From the IMG/VR virus record IMGVR_UViG_3300030019_000028, positions 1-64,000 of that record: a stretch of 64,000 nt of DNA; one strand, written 5' to 3'. Both the position numbers and the translations under genes were made by a program. The notes beneath the pieces were generated by a model, which saw only the letters and a program-made list of their open reading frames with translations, had not been told where the DNA came from and did not search any database. This stretch comes from a virus. Positions 8,029-16,847 of this stretch are shown one piece after another; position 1 is the stretch's first letter; every line of letters begins with the position of its first letter.

Positions 8029-10619
8029 CAACAGTTGGTAATGTTACAATTACCACTCCTACTAGTGTTTCTATGCCAGATTATAATCTAGCAGAGAGCA
8101 TTCTTATACCACTACAAAATCCTTATAATCCAGCTACTCTAAGTGTAACACAGGTTACAGGAACTTCCACAAAAGATCTAATGAGTCAAAAGGCTACTAC
8201 GGATGCAATTAATGGGGTACAAAATAATTTAACTAATGCTATTAATGCTTTACCTGCATTTCCACCAGAGACAGAGCCTGCATTTAATGCTTCTATTGCA
8301 TTTAATTTAACATCTTCTGATCTCACTAATTTTAGAACAGCTTATGGATGGGGTAATCATGCGGGATTATATAGACCGATTGGTTATGTACCAGCTTGGA
8401 GTGAAATTTCTTCTAAACCTGTCTTTGCTACAGTAGCTACTACAGGAAGTTACAATGATTTAATAAATAAACCTACACTATTTAATGGAACATGGACCAG
8501 TTTAACTGGAAAACCTACTGCCTTAAGTGCCTTTACTAATGATTTATTATTTATTTCATCTTATACGGAAACTGACCCAACAGTTCCTTCCTATGTAAAA
8601 TCAATTTCCTCTACTAATATAACCAATTGGAATACAGCAGTAACTAATTCGCATTTGCATGCTAATAAAACTGTACTTGATGGTATAGATGCTACGGCAG
8701 TAAGTAATTGGAATGGAAAACAACCTGCTGGGGCTTATTTAATTGCCTCTGATATTACAGGTAAAGAAAATATTTCTAACAAAGAAAATACAACTCTTGA
8801 TACTTCTATCACTAAATATCCCACAAATAATTTAATCAAAACTTATGTAGATAATAAAACCACATCTTTAATTCCTACAAATAGTAAAATAATTCCTACA
8901 GATTTTATATGGACTGGAGTTTTAACTGGATCAAATCAAACATGGATAATCACATTTAATCATGTTATTAGTGGAAATGTAACAATTCCTGCAAATGTAA
9001 CTTTATATTTTATGGGAGGGTCTATTACAGGTATTACTACATTAACAGGAAACAATACTAAAATTATTGCGGATGATGCTAATATAATTTCAGCCACAAC
9101 TATAGCTGGAACTTGGACCACAGATCATACGTGGTTTAGATGGTTTGGGGCCAAAGGTGATGCTGCTACAGATGATTATGTTAAAGGTCAGCAGTTGCTT
9201 GATTGGGCATATTCTAATAATAGGATGAAAGTATGGATGGGTACTGGACGTTATAGGGTAGCAACAAGTGGTTTTACAATAAAAGTAGATTTTGAAGGAC
9301 AAGGGAATCATACATATGGTAATTCTAGTGAAATATACAACAGAACTACAAGTGGTTATGGAGTAAAAGTAGCAGAAAATTACATTACCCTACAGAATTT
9401 TACAGTTTATGGAAATGCTACTGCTAATTTTGGAGTAGGTGCTACTTGTGGAGATGGTATATTAGTAGATGGTACAATCTATACTGGAATTCAGTATGTA
9501 ACTTTTAAGAATGTAATTGCAATAAGAAATAGTTATGGATTTAGATTTACTGCAGGTGCCTGGTTAATAAACTTTTATGATTGTTATGCAGTTGAGAATC
9601 TCTATGATGGATTTAATGCAGATTCAGGGGATGGTGGTGTAGTAAATACAGGTCAGAAAAATCATATAAATTGGTTTGGCTGTACATCTACTGGAAATGG
9701 TCGTAATGGCTGGACTCTATGGGGAATGTCACTTCATTTATATGGATGCGATGCTGAATTAAACTACGCTCAAGGAGTTGACTTGAATAATGTACTCTCA
9801 AAAGATAGAACTTTTGATGTAGATTGTTTAAATACAATGATTTCAGGTTGTCACTTTGAAGGCAATGGTTATGGGGCTATCCATGTTAGTGGTGGAATAT
9901 ATAATACACACTACATGTATGTTAGAGGATTGATTATAGAGGGATGTTATATTTATGATGGCACAGCTTTAATGAAAGATAGTAGAGTAAATTCTTTACT
10001 ATTTGAAAGTTATGGTGCAGTAAATGAAGGAACAGGTGCTATACGTAATGTCAGAGTAGCTAATAATACATTTGCGGGAGACATGGCTGTACTATGTAAT
10101 TTTAATGGATTACTTGATGCACAATCATATATCGATTTACCTACTGATACTCATTTTATAAACTTTGGTAGAGCTACTAATCCAAATCAATATCGTACTT
10201 TAGTTATTAATGGTTATTTTTATGCAAAAGGAGTTACTTGGACTAATCCATTAAGATCTGAGACAGTACCAACTGGAACTACAGTATCTTTTCCAATAAC
10301 ATTACCTTCAAATTGTAATATTCAACAATATAAAATTTGGGTACAAACAGATGCTACTAATTATACAATTACTTTTAATACAATGGCTCGTGATGGTTTA
10401 ACTGGAATTGGAGCATATGGTAATTCATTGATTTATACAGATGCTATTGCAGGAAATTCAGGAAGTAAACTTATAAACTCTTCCACTACTGGATCATACA
10501 CAGCTTCTAATAGAGTTATTGAGAGTAAAAATGATATGTATCTTAACATTACTGTTACGATTACTACTCCTGGAACTTATCTTTATTTAGGTAATCCTGT
10601 TATACTTTACAAACCTTAA
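8013..10619 (+). CDS. Beta-helix fibre or tailspike (pectate-lyase-like fold)
   Basis: The 868-residue protein has an N-terminal virion-attachment style region (TSTKDLMSQKATTDAIN, about residues 52-68), then fibre repeats often seen in phages (GWGNHAGLYRP near residue 112 and two copies of a W-x-x-[IL]-x-x-KP module near 130-170). From about residue 372 (WFRWFGAKGDAATDD) it has the hallmark start of a pectate-lyase-type right-handed beta-helix, which continues with NFTVYGN and YVTFKN rungs to about residue 700. A C-terminal beta domain ends the chain. Such proteins bind or cut host polysaccharides. In the crAss-like phage whose virion structure is known, genes between portal and capsid encode head fibres, so this may decorate the head rather than the tail. 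It is closed by a strong terminator. Confidence 0.8.
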   Translation: MGQFITTVGNVTITTPTSVSMPDYNLAESILIPLQNPYNPATLSVTQVTGTSTKDLMSQKATTDAINGVQNNLTNAINALPAFPPETEPAFNASIAFNLTSSDLTNFRTAYGWGNHAGLYRPIGYVPAWSEISSKPVFATVATTGSYNDLINKPTLFNGTWTSLTGKPTALSAFTNDLLFISSYTETDPTVPSYVKSISSTNITNWNTAVTNSHLHANKTVLDGIDATAVSNWNGKQPAGAYLIASDITGKENISNKENTTLDTSITKYPTNNLIKTYVDNKTTSLIPTNSKIIPTDFIWTGVLTGSNQTWIITFNHVISGNVTIPANVTLYFMGGSITGITTLTGNNTKIIADDANIISATTIAGTWTTDHTWFRWFGAKGDAATDDYVKGQQLLDWAYSNNRMKVWMGTGRYRVATSGFTIKVDFEGQGNHTYGNSSEIYNRTTSGYGVKVAENYITLQNFTVYGNATANFGVGATCGDGILVDGTIYTGIQYVTFKNVIAIRNSYGFRFTAGAWLINFYDCYAVENLYDGFNADSGDGGVVNTGQKNHINWFGCTSTGNGRNGWTLWGMSLHLYGCDAELNYAQGVDLNNVLSKDRTFDVDCLNTMISGCHFEGNGYGAIHVSGGIYNTHYMYVRGLIIEGCYIYDGTALMKDSRVNSLLFESYGAVNEGTGAIRNVRVANNTFAGDMAVLCNFNGLLDAQSYIDLPTDTHFINFGRATNPNQYRTLVINGYFYAKGVTWTNPLRSETVPTGTTVSFPITLPSNCNIQQYKIWVQTDATNYTITFNTMARDGLTGIGAYGNSLIYTDAIAGNSGSKLINSSTTGSYTASNRVIESKNDMYLNITVTITTPGTYLYLGNPVILYKP

Positions 10620-10634
10620 AACTACAAATAAAAA

Positions 10635-10690
10635 ATCCATGGTTGTTTATTTTAAAAAGTAAATAATCATGGATAAATTAAATTTTTTTT
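10635..10690 (+). terminator. Strong hairpin terminator after the beta-helix fibre
   Basis: A 15-base-pair stem with two G-U pairs (10635-10649 against 10660-10674, ATCCATGGTTGTTTA with TAAATAATCATGGAT) is followed by a run of eight T at 10683-10690. Confidence 0.85.
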
Positions 10691-10698
10691 AAATAAAG

Positions 10699-10730
10699 TT
10701 TGTGTTTGTAAATTAAAAAGTTTACATTTG
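10699..10730 (+). promoter_or_regulatory. Bacteroidota-type promoter (TTTG-N20-TACATTTG) for scaffold and capsid
   Basis: A -33 TTTG at 10699-10702 and a -7 TACATTTG at 10723-10730 are separated by 20 bases, matching the Bacteroidota primary sigma consensus. The ATG follows 24 bases after the -7 element. It drives the scaffold candidate and the major capsid gene. Confidence 0.8.
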
Positions 10731-10754
10731 CAAAATTAATTAATAGGAAATAAT

Positions 10755-11876
10755 ATGACACAACCCACAATGAAAGTTCTTGATGATAGTTATCTCACGG
10801 ACGACGATGATTTTGCAACTGGAAATCAAGATTTAAGTCCCATCGAACTAGACCCTATAGATCCTATAGAGGAAGGTGATGAAGGAGATATGACCATCCG
10901 CCAACTAAGCGCAGATGAACGTGATGCACCAGCACCCATACAAACACCCATAGACACAGATATTGTAGCACTTTTACTTAAAAATAAAGGTATAGTAGAT
11001 CCTACTCAAATTCTTTTTGAAGAAGAAGATGGTACTGAAACTACTCGTGATTTTAACACTTTAACTCAAGAAGAACAATTAGAACTTCTAGAAGCTAATG
11101 ATAGTGAAATTAATTACGGCCTGGAAGATACAGAAGTAGAAGCTGTAAATTATTTGAGAGAAAATAATGTAACTCTAGATGAACTTATTGCTTATCATAG
11201 AAGAACAGCAGTAGAAGAATTTCAAAACTCAGGAGAAACCTCTTTTGAAATTGACGCCTTCACAGATGAAGAATTATATGTATTAGATTTAAAAGCTGAA
11301 TTTGAAGATTTTACTAATGAAGAATTAGAAATCAAGTTGACTAAAGCTTTAGAAAGCCCTGATTTATTCAAAAAGGAAATAGATAAAATAAGGAGTAAAT
11401 ATAAAACCTTAGAAGAAGAAGATAGAACAGCCTCTGCCGCCCTATTAACACAGGAACAAGAAGAAGCTTTTCAACAGATTACAAATGCTATAAGTGACGT
11501 GGCAGCACGTACAGACGATATGTATGGCATAGACCTAGAAGAATCCGATAAGGAAGATATAATTAATTTAATAACAGATAGAGATTTAAACGGTGTAACT
11601 CCGTTAGTTAAGGCACTTGATGATCCTGATAAATTATTTAAAGCAGCTTGGTTTATTGCCAAGGGAGAAGAGGCTTTTGATATTCTGCATAAATATTACA
11701 CAAAGCAGATTGAAGAAGTTAGAAAAACCTCACTACAAAAAGGAAGAGAAGAAGTTACGAAAGGTTTACAAACTAAACCTGTAAATAGAATTCCAACTAC
11801 CTCTACTACTAGACAAACTGCTCCAGCTAAAAAAGTCATGACAATGGATGACCTCTACAATAATATAAACGATTAA
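10755..11876 (+). CDS. Capsid scaffolding protein (candidate)
   Basis: This 373-residue protein is strongly acidic (LTDDDDF, IEEGDEGD, LEEEDRTAS) and predicted largely helical, and it lies 19 bases before the major capsid gene behind a shared promoter. These are the usual features of tailed-phage scaffold proteins, which direct procapsid assembly and then leave the head. The C-terminal ~60 residues are basic and Thr-rich (KPVNRIPTTSTTRQTAPAKK) and end with a short helical tail, a plausible capsid-binding end. There is no protease signature in it, and no separate prohead protease is seen nearby. The call rests on position and composition. Confidence 0.65.
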   Translation: MTQPTMKVLDDSYLTDDDDFATGNQDLSPIELDPIDPIEEGDEGDMTIRQLSADERDAPAPIQTPIDTDIVALLLKNKGIVDPTQILFEEEDGTETTRDFNTLTQEEQLELLEANDSEINYGLEDTEVEAVNYLRENNVTLDELIAYHRRTAVEEFQNSGETSFEIDAFTDEELYVLDLKAEFEDFTNEELEIKLTKALESPDLFKKEIDKIRSKYKTLEEEDRTASAALLTQEQEEAFQQITNAISDVAARTDDMYGIDLEESDKEDIINLITDRDLNGVTPLVKALDDPDKLFKAAWFIAKGEEAFDILHKYYTKQIEEVRKTSLQKGREEVTKGLQTKPVNRIPTTSTTRQTAPAKKVMTMDDLYNNIND

Positions 11877-11895
11877 TAACGTAACAAATTAAATT

Positions 11896-13320
11896 ATGGC
11901 TTTAGTAACAAGTTTTGTTAGTCAAGGTCCCTCAATGGGCCAAACTAAGACTTATGAAGACTTTGGAAAATTCCTTGGACTTCGCCCTCATAGACTAGGT
12001 ATCGTCTCTAAAATGTATCCAAATCTAACAGCGTCATTCTTAACTGAATCGCTTATGAACATCTACTACAATGAAAACAAAGCTTCCAAATTCCAAAACA
12101 TTGATGCAATGGTATTTGAGTGGGAGATTGATGTTAACTTCATCAAACGTGTAGAATTTGCAGCTGTACCTACGGGAACAGGATTGAATGGTTCAGATAT
12201 TATCATGCCATTCAAAGAAAGATATTACGAAAAATATGATACTTTTCGTATCGAAGGTTCTCGTCAGCAATGTTTTGTAAAGAGTTCTCCTATTCGTAAA
12301 GCTGATAACTACTGGGAAGTTGTTGTACAGTTAATCGATGCTGATTATTCATCAGTTCTTGATACTACTGCTACACAAGTAGGAAATACAACTCGTTGGA
12401 TTTCTAACTACCATCCTGAATTATCAGAAGAAGGTTACACTAAGTATCAATCAAATATTGAAAGACATAGAAATCACATTTCTCTTCATAGAAATGATGT
12501 ATCTTTCTCTAGTCAGTTCGCTGCTTTAGAAGATGTATTTATTTCAATTGGACAACCAGATGCTGCTAATAACGGTAACTTCAAAGAAGTGGTTTACAAG
12601 ATGAAGAAAAAAGAACAAGAATGTCTTGAATCTTTCATGTTGGCTAGAAATCAAGGAATGCTCTTTGGGAAATCTAACTTTGATAAGAATGGTAAATGCA
12701 CCATTACTGATCCTAAAACAGGACGTGCTATCCCAATGGGAGATGGTCTTATTGCTCAAATTGAAAGATATGCTAACAAATATGCTTATGCTAAGTTAAC
12801 TATCAATGCATTCGATACGATGATTGAAACCATGCGTGAACGTGCAAAAGAACCAACGGGCAACCAATGGGTATTCGTTTGTAACGAGAAAATGTGGACA
12901 CAAATCCAAAGAACTCTTAGAGATTATCTTAAAGACTGGAAAACAAATGGTGTGTTCTTCTACTCGAAGAAAGCCGGTGGTATGGTAGAAGTAGGGGCAA
13001 CCTTCGATACTTATAACTTCGGTGGTAACCAATTAACTTTCCACGTTGATAGAAGTTTAACATACGAATATCCTGATAAAGGCTACGGTTTATGTATTGA
13101 CTTAACATCAGATAAAACTTCAGGTGTTCCTGCAGCTCAGATGTTCACACTTAAGGGTGGTGAATTCATCAGAGGCGTACTAAAAGGTGTTGGTGGAATG
13201 GATGGTGTAACTTCAGGTGATGTAAATACTGCTGTCGCAGGTAGTAAGATTATTCACATGGGTTATGCAGGTATTGGAATTTACAATCCTTACCGTTCAT
13301 TTATCATGATGGAACAGTAA
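11896..13320 (+). CDS. Major capsid protein, HK97 fold (crAss-like)
   Basis: The 474-residue length and opening (MALVTSFVSQGPSMGQ, then FGKFLGLRPHRLGIVSKMYPNLTASFLTESLMN) fit crAss-like major capsid proteins. Hundreds of copies build the icosahedral head. The protein ends GMDGVTSGDVNTAVAGSKIIHMGYAGIGIYNPYRSFIMM, a Gly-rich C-terminal part as in that family. Codon choice differs from most neighbours, with more C-ending codons (AAC, TTC, TAC) and CGT arginines, as expected for the most highly expressed phage gene. It is promoted from 10699 and ended by the terminator at 13336. Both long antisense frames over it are shadows. Confidence 0.88.
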   Translation: MALVTSFVSQGPSMGQTKTYEDFGKFLGLRPHRLGIVSKMYPNLTASFLTESLMNIYYNENKASKFQNIDAMVFEWEIDVNFIKRVEFAAVPTGTGLNGSDIIMPFKERYYEKYDTFRIEGSRQQCFVKSSPIRKADNYWEVVVQLIDADYSSVLDTTATQVGNTTRWISNYHPELSEEGYTKYQSNIERHRNHISLHRNDVSFSSQFAALEDVFISIGQPDAANNGNFKEVVYKMKKKEQECLESFMLARNQGMLFGKSNFDKNGKCTITDPKTGRAIPMGDGLIAQIERYANKYAYAKLTINAFDTMIETMRERAKEPTGNQWVFVCNEKMWTQIQRTLRDYLKDWKTNGVFFYSKKAGGMVEVGATFDTYNFGGNQLTFHVDRSLTYEYPDKGYGLCIDLTSDKTSGVPAAQMFTLKGGEFIRGVLKGVGGMDGVTSGDVNTAVAGSKIIHMGYAGIGIYNPYRSFIMMEQ

Positions 13321-13335
13321 TATATACAATAGATA

Positions 13336-13367
13336 AAAGGGGGCAGAAATGCTCCCTTTCTTTTTTT
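13336..13367 (+). terminator. Rho-independent terminator after the major capsid gene
   Basis: A 10-bp stem with one G-U pair (AAAGGGGGCA, 13336-13345, with TGCTCCCTTT, 13350-13359) closes a GAAA tetraloop and is followed by a T tract. Confidence 0.88.
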
Positions 13368-13410
13368 ATAAATTTTTTACAAATCCTGCATCTATTTGAA
13401 AAATAATTCT

Positions 13411-13418
13411 TATATTTG
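13411..13418 (+). promoter_or_regulatory. Bacteroidota-type -7 element (TATATTTG)
   Basis: TATATTTG fits TAnnTTTG and lies between a terminator and the ATG at 13446, 27 bases upstream of it. The -33 element at the expected spacing is poor. Confidence 0.65.
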
Positions 13419-13445
13419 CGGAATTAACAATAATATTGAACTAAT

Positions 13446-14309
13446 ATGGAAAACAGAATTATTATTCGTAGTGTCTTTAAAATTACGAAATGTTACATGG
13501 AACCTGCTAAGGATCCAAAAACCAACCGATTCCCTGACTCAGTAAGAGAAGTGAATTCTGCTGGTGATATGATCCTCTCAGAAGAAGATCGTAAATCAGG
13601 AAAATTTTTCGTGAAATCTACGGATGTCATTGAAATTACTGATGGTAAAGAATTTAACTTGGATGACCCAATCGATGTAGCACAGTGGGATTCTATTAAA
13701 TTCTCAAAAAGAATTGCACAGGATAGAATGGAAAAAGATATCTTAGGAAATCTTTCAATTGATGGAAATGCATTACGTTATGGTACTGCAGAATTTTACA
13801 TCGAACATCCTGGACAAGAAACAAAACAAAAAATCAACAGAAAACTTATTATACACAAGGCCATTGGTTTTATCTTTGGAGATTCTCCAGAAGGTTTATA
13901 TCAGAAAGTTAGAATTCTAGGTCATGAAATGAAGGGCAGCTCAATTAGTGATGTGCAAGATTACTTGCATGCTATCGCAGAGAAAGATCCCGAAAAAGTA
14001 ATTGATCTATATACAGGAGGTGATACTCAACTAAGAATTTTCTTGTTAGACTCAATTGATAAGAATGTAATCTTAAACAGAAATGGTTTATTCTATTATG
14101 CTGATACTATTTTAGGAAGTGCTGATTCTGCAGTAATTAACTGGTTCAAGCAACCTGCTAACAAGACAATGGTAAACATTATTAAAGCAGAGACTTATCC
14201 AGATTTAGTACTAAAAAATTATGCTACTAAACAAGAAGGAGTAACAGAATCTTTACCAATTAAAGAAGAAGTTTCTAATACTCAAACAACAAAACCAATT
14301 AAAAAATAA
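13446..14309 (+). CDS. Conserved-looking virion-module protein, function unknown
   Basis: The 287-residue protein is the first gene of the unit behind the major capsid terminator. I do not recognise a family. It begins with MENRIIIRSVFKITKCYME, a beta strand-rich stretch, carries GTAEFYIEHPGQETKQKINRK near the middle, then a helical domain (SSISDVQDYLHAIAEKDPEKVIDLY) and a Lys/Thr-rich disordered end. It has no membrane segment, signal peptide or Cys cluster. Its place between capsid and connector genes suggests a head vertex, head completion or connector function; this is inferred only from synteny. Confidence 0.6.
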   Translation: MENRIIIRSVFKITKCYMEPAKDPKTNRFPDSVREVNSAGDMILSEEDRKSGKFFVKSTDVIEITDGKEFNLDDPIDVAQWDSIKFSKRIAQDRMEKDILGNLSIDGNALRYGTAEFYIEHPGQETKQKINRKLIIHKAIGFIFGDSPEGLYQKVRILGHEMKGSSISDVQDYLHAIAEKDPEKVIDLYTGGDTQLRIFLLDSIDKNVILNRNGLFYYADTILGSADSAVINWFKQPANKTMVNIIKAETYPDLVLKNYATKQEGVTESLPIKEEVSNTQTTKPIKK

Positions 14310-14314
14310 GAATT

Positions 14315-15085
14315 ATGACAGTAAGAGAAGTTTATGATTATCTTTTGACCGAGAGCAATAAAGTAGAAGCTCCTTCTATATTACTGGATTCTTTCAATTA
14401 TTTTTTAGGGAAAGCAATAAATGAAACAACTAATCAATGGTATGCTTTTTATGAGCAAAACCAATTAGTTACTGATAACTTAAGGGTACTCACACGCCCG
14501 GCCACATTAGTTAATGCAAATATATCTACGGGAGACTTTTACAAGCTTCCTGTAGATTACTGGCATCTTTTACCAGGTGGTATAGTGAATTTTGTACAAG
14601 CAGATGGAGCAACTCCCTGTGATGCAACTTGGCAATCAACTCCTATTAAATTAGATAGTCAAATAAACTCAGGTATACTTAAAGATTATTATACAAAGCC
14701 ATCTTATAAGAGGCCCTATTTGTATATGCATGAGTTTCATAACACTACAACAGTTGGAGGAGTTACTACCACAACCATTTATGAAATTGAGATTAAAGCC
14801 GGTAAAAAAAATATTTATAAACCGACTACTCTATATATAGATTATTTAAAAAAGCCCAATCTCCCTAATAAAACTCTAAAGGAGACGGACCCAACTAACC
14901 TCTACCTTACATTTGAAGAGTTAGAGTCAGATACAGATATCTCTCAAAAACTAGAATTCCCAGAGAATTATTGTTATGAGATTGTCAACAAATTAACAGC
15001 ACTTGTTCTGGAGCAAACTGGAGATCCTAGATTGCAAAACAATATTCCATTAAATCAAACAATGGTGCCTCCAAAACAGGGATAG
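14315..15085 (+). CDS. Head-tail connector or ring protein (candidate)
   Basis: The 256-residue protein starts 5 bases after the previous stop. It opens with a helical segment (TVREVYDYLLTESNKVEAPSILLDSFNYFLGKAINE) followed by a beta-rich part (DFYKLPVDYWHLLPGGIVNF) and a second helical part near the C-terminus (YCYEIVNKLTALVLEQTGDPRLQ). This helix-beta-helix layout resembles head completion and adaptor proteins that form rings beneath the portal, and crAss-like phages carry several ring proteins encoded in this place. The stop is TAG. The specific ring assignment cannot be made from sequence alone. Confidence 0.55.
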   Translation: MTVREVYDYLLTESNKVEAPSILLDSFNYFLGKAINETTNQWYAFYEQNQLVTDNLRVLTRPATLVNANISTGDFYKLPVDYWHLLPGGIVNFVQADGATPCDATWQSTPIKLDSQINSGILKDYYTKPSYKRPYLYMHEFHNTTTVGGVTTTTIYEIEIKAGKKNIYKPTTLYIDYLKKPNLPNKTLKETDPTNLYLTFEELESDTDISQKLEFPENYCYEIVNKLTALVLEQTGDPRLQNNIPLNQTMVPPKQG

Positions 15086-15118
15086 ATAATGCTTTATTAA
15101 TTTAAAATATTTTAAACT

Positions 15119-16096
15119 ATGTTTAATTTTACAACTGAAACAATTTTAAACGACCTATCTAAAGTTAAAGGTCTAATTGGAGCTCTTACTGCTCCAGCAT
15201 CAGGATTCAACTGGGATCCAGGTATTGAAGCTACTAAAAAAGCTCTTTACGTAGAACGTATTAACAAATTTATCGTTGGTGGTACTGACGATTACGTTAA
15301 AGGTGCAAAAGTATACAAACGTGTAGCCACTGCTGCTACTCTTGCTCAAAGTAAGATCACTATTCCAACAGTCGTTGTTGGTAATCTATACAGAGTTGGT
15401 GTACAAGTTTCTACAAACGGATATGCAGACGGACAATTTGCTCGTGACAGGACTACTTATGGTAAACCTTTCTACATTGAGCAAATAGCTACTGCTACTA
15501 CTGCTGCTACTTTAGCTACAGCTCTTGCTGCTGCTTGGAACAAGACTTTTGCAACTTATGATAACTTTATCACTGCTACAGTTTCCACAGCTGATTTGAT
15601 TTTTACCTCACTAGGTAATCCATTCATTCAGTTCAAAACAATTACATTTGAACAATTAGATTTAATCACAGGATTAGCAACTGATCAAGGACTTGCTGTT
15701 ACTAACGTTGCTGTAGGACAAGCTTCTTTCGGAGATTACACAGATTTACTTAGAAATCATAGATTACCTACTCTTGATAATTTCCGTCCATTTGGTGAAA
15801 ACCAGGAAGAATTACCAGCAGTTGGAGCAACCTATAATCAATATACTTTAGAGTATATTGCAGCACGTGGATCTATGGACCCATCTAGTGTTGGTGGACT
15901 TGCAACTTCTAAAACAACACACGTTTTCTATGTAAACGCAGCTGCTCCAACAGTTATTCGTCACTTACAAGGAACTACAGGACAGACAGGAGCATATTCT
16001 TTTGATATGATTCTAAAAGCACAGGGTTTAAGCATCATTGATGCACAGACTGGAGCTGATTTAACTGCAGGTGTTACTCTTCCAACTGAAGCATAA
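15119..16096 (+). CDS. Abundant virion protein, possibly auxiliary capsid protein
   Basis: The 325-residue protein is rich in Ala, Thr and Val (TATTAATLATALAAAWNKTF) and looks beta-rich, with GNLYRVGVQVSTNGYADGQF and a YTLEYIAARGSMD segment. Codon use resembles the major capsid gene (AAC, TTC, CGT), which argues for very high expression and many copies per virion. crAss-like phages carry an auxiliary capsid protein near this position, so that is my leading guess; a connector or tail-tube protein is the alternative. It is the last gene before a strong terminator at 16123. Confidence 0.6.
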   Translation: MFNFTTETILNDLSKVKGLIGALTAPASGFNWDPGIEATKKALYVERINKFIVGGTDDYVKGAKVYKRVATAATLAQSKITIPTVVVGNLYRVGVQVSTNGYADGQFARDRTTYGKPFYIEQIATATTAATLATALAAAWNKTFATYDNFITATVSTADLIFTSLGNPFIQFKTITFEQLDLITGLATDQGLAVTNVAVGQASFGDYTDLLRNHRLPTLDNFRPFGENQEELPAVGATYNQYTLEYIAARGSMDPSSVGGLATSKTTHVFYVNAAAPTVIRHLQGTTGQTGAYSFDMILKAQGLSIIDAQTGADLTAGVTLPTEA

Positions 16097-16122
16097 GATT
16101 ATTTTTATAGACTAATTAACCG

Positions 16123-16155
16123 AAAGGTAGGTAGGGTAACCTATCTACCTTTTTT
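16123..16155 (+). terminator. Strong terminator after the 325-residue virion gene
   Basis: A 13-bp stem with one G-U pair (16123-16135, AAAGGTAGGTAGG, with 16140-16152, CCTATCTACCTTT) encloses a GTAA loop and ends in a T tract. Confidence 0.9.
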
Positions 16156-16167
16156 AATATAACACCA

Positions 16168-16845
16168 ATGACACTAGAACAATTAACTTCTGCTGTATAT
16201 AATAACATAGTCTCTGGTTTAAAAGGAACAAATGCTAACGTACCTGTGGCACATGAACATATAGAAGATTCAATCATTGCGGAGAGGCTTTTAATAATCA
16301 AGGAATATATGATTAAGGGAATTCTCCCAAGAAGGGATCTTTTAATTACAATTCCTTGTTTAGCATTAGAGTGTTTTCCAATAGAGAGATGTCCAGCTTC
16401 ATGTGGAGTAACTAAAGCTGGGACTAATTATTTACATTTTGAACTTCCACAAATTATACAAGACTTTGGAGAAGAAGCTATCGATTTTATAGGTTCTAAG
16501 GACCATATGAATCCTTTTAAAGTTTACTTGGACAATAGTTTCATCTATAATAAATATCGCACTAGAAGGTCTAATAAGCCCTACGTTTGGGTAGATACTA
16601 CTCCTAATAGAAATGGAAAATATGATGTATATGTATTTAATGCACCTTTGATGAAGGAAATTACAGCAGTGATTATTCCAAAGGATCCTAGGCAAATTTC
16701 TGAGTATGCTTGTTGTCCAGATGAACTTGACTACTTCTCATTCTTTTCTGCTGATATAGAGAAAAGAGTATCCGAAAAGTTTTTGAGATATTACAGAGAA
16801 GTCGTATATTTGCATCAACCAAGTGATAATTCAATTAAACCTTAA
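16168..16845 (+). CDS. Connector or ring protein candidate
   Basis: The 225-residue protein begins 12 bases after a terminator, so its transcription must rely on read-through or on a promoter I cannot see. The N-terminal helix (LEQLTSAVYNNIVSGLKG) is followed by a conserved-looking ERLLIIKEYMIKGILPRRDL segment, a Cys-containing stretch (ALECFPIERCPASCG), beta strands and a C-terminal helix (ADIEKRVSEKFLRYYREV). It has the size and helix-beta-helix layout of the connector genes that surround it. A good promoter for the next gene is embedded in its last 65 bases. Assignment is by context. Confidence 0.55.
   Translation: MTLEQLTSAVYNNIVSGLKGTNANVPVAHEHIEDSIIAERLLIIKEYMIKGILPRRDLLITIPCLALECFPIERCPASCGVTKAGTNYLHFELPQIIQDFGEEAIDFIGSKDHMNPFKVYLDNSFIYNKYRTRRSNKPYVWVDTTPNRNGKYDVYVFNAPLMKEITAVIIPKDPRQISEYACCPDELDYFSFFSADIEKRVSEKFLRYYREVVYLHQPSDNSIKP
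16782..16812 (+). promoter_or_regulatory. Bacteroidota-type promoter inside the end of the preceding gene (TTTG-N19-TATATTTG)
   Basis: A -33 TTTG at 16782-16785 and a -7 TATATTTG at 16805-16812 are 19 bases apart, matching the consensus. The next ATG is at 16848, 35 bases after the -7 element, a spacing close to the other promoters in the window. Confidence 0.6.
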
Positions 16846-16847
16846 CT

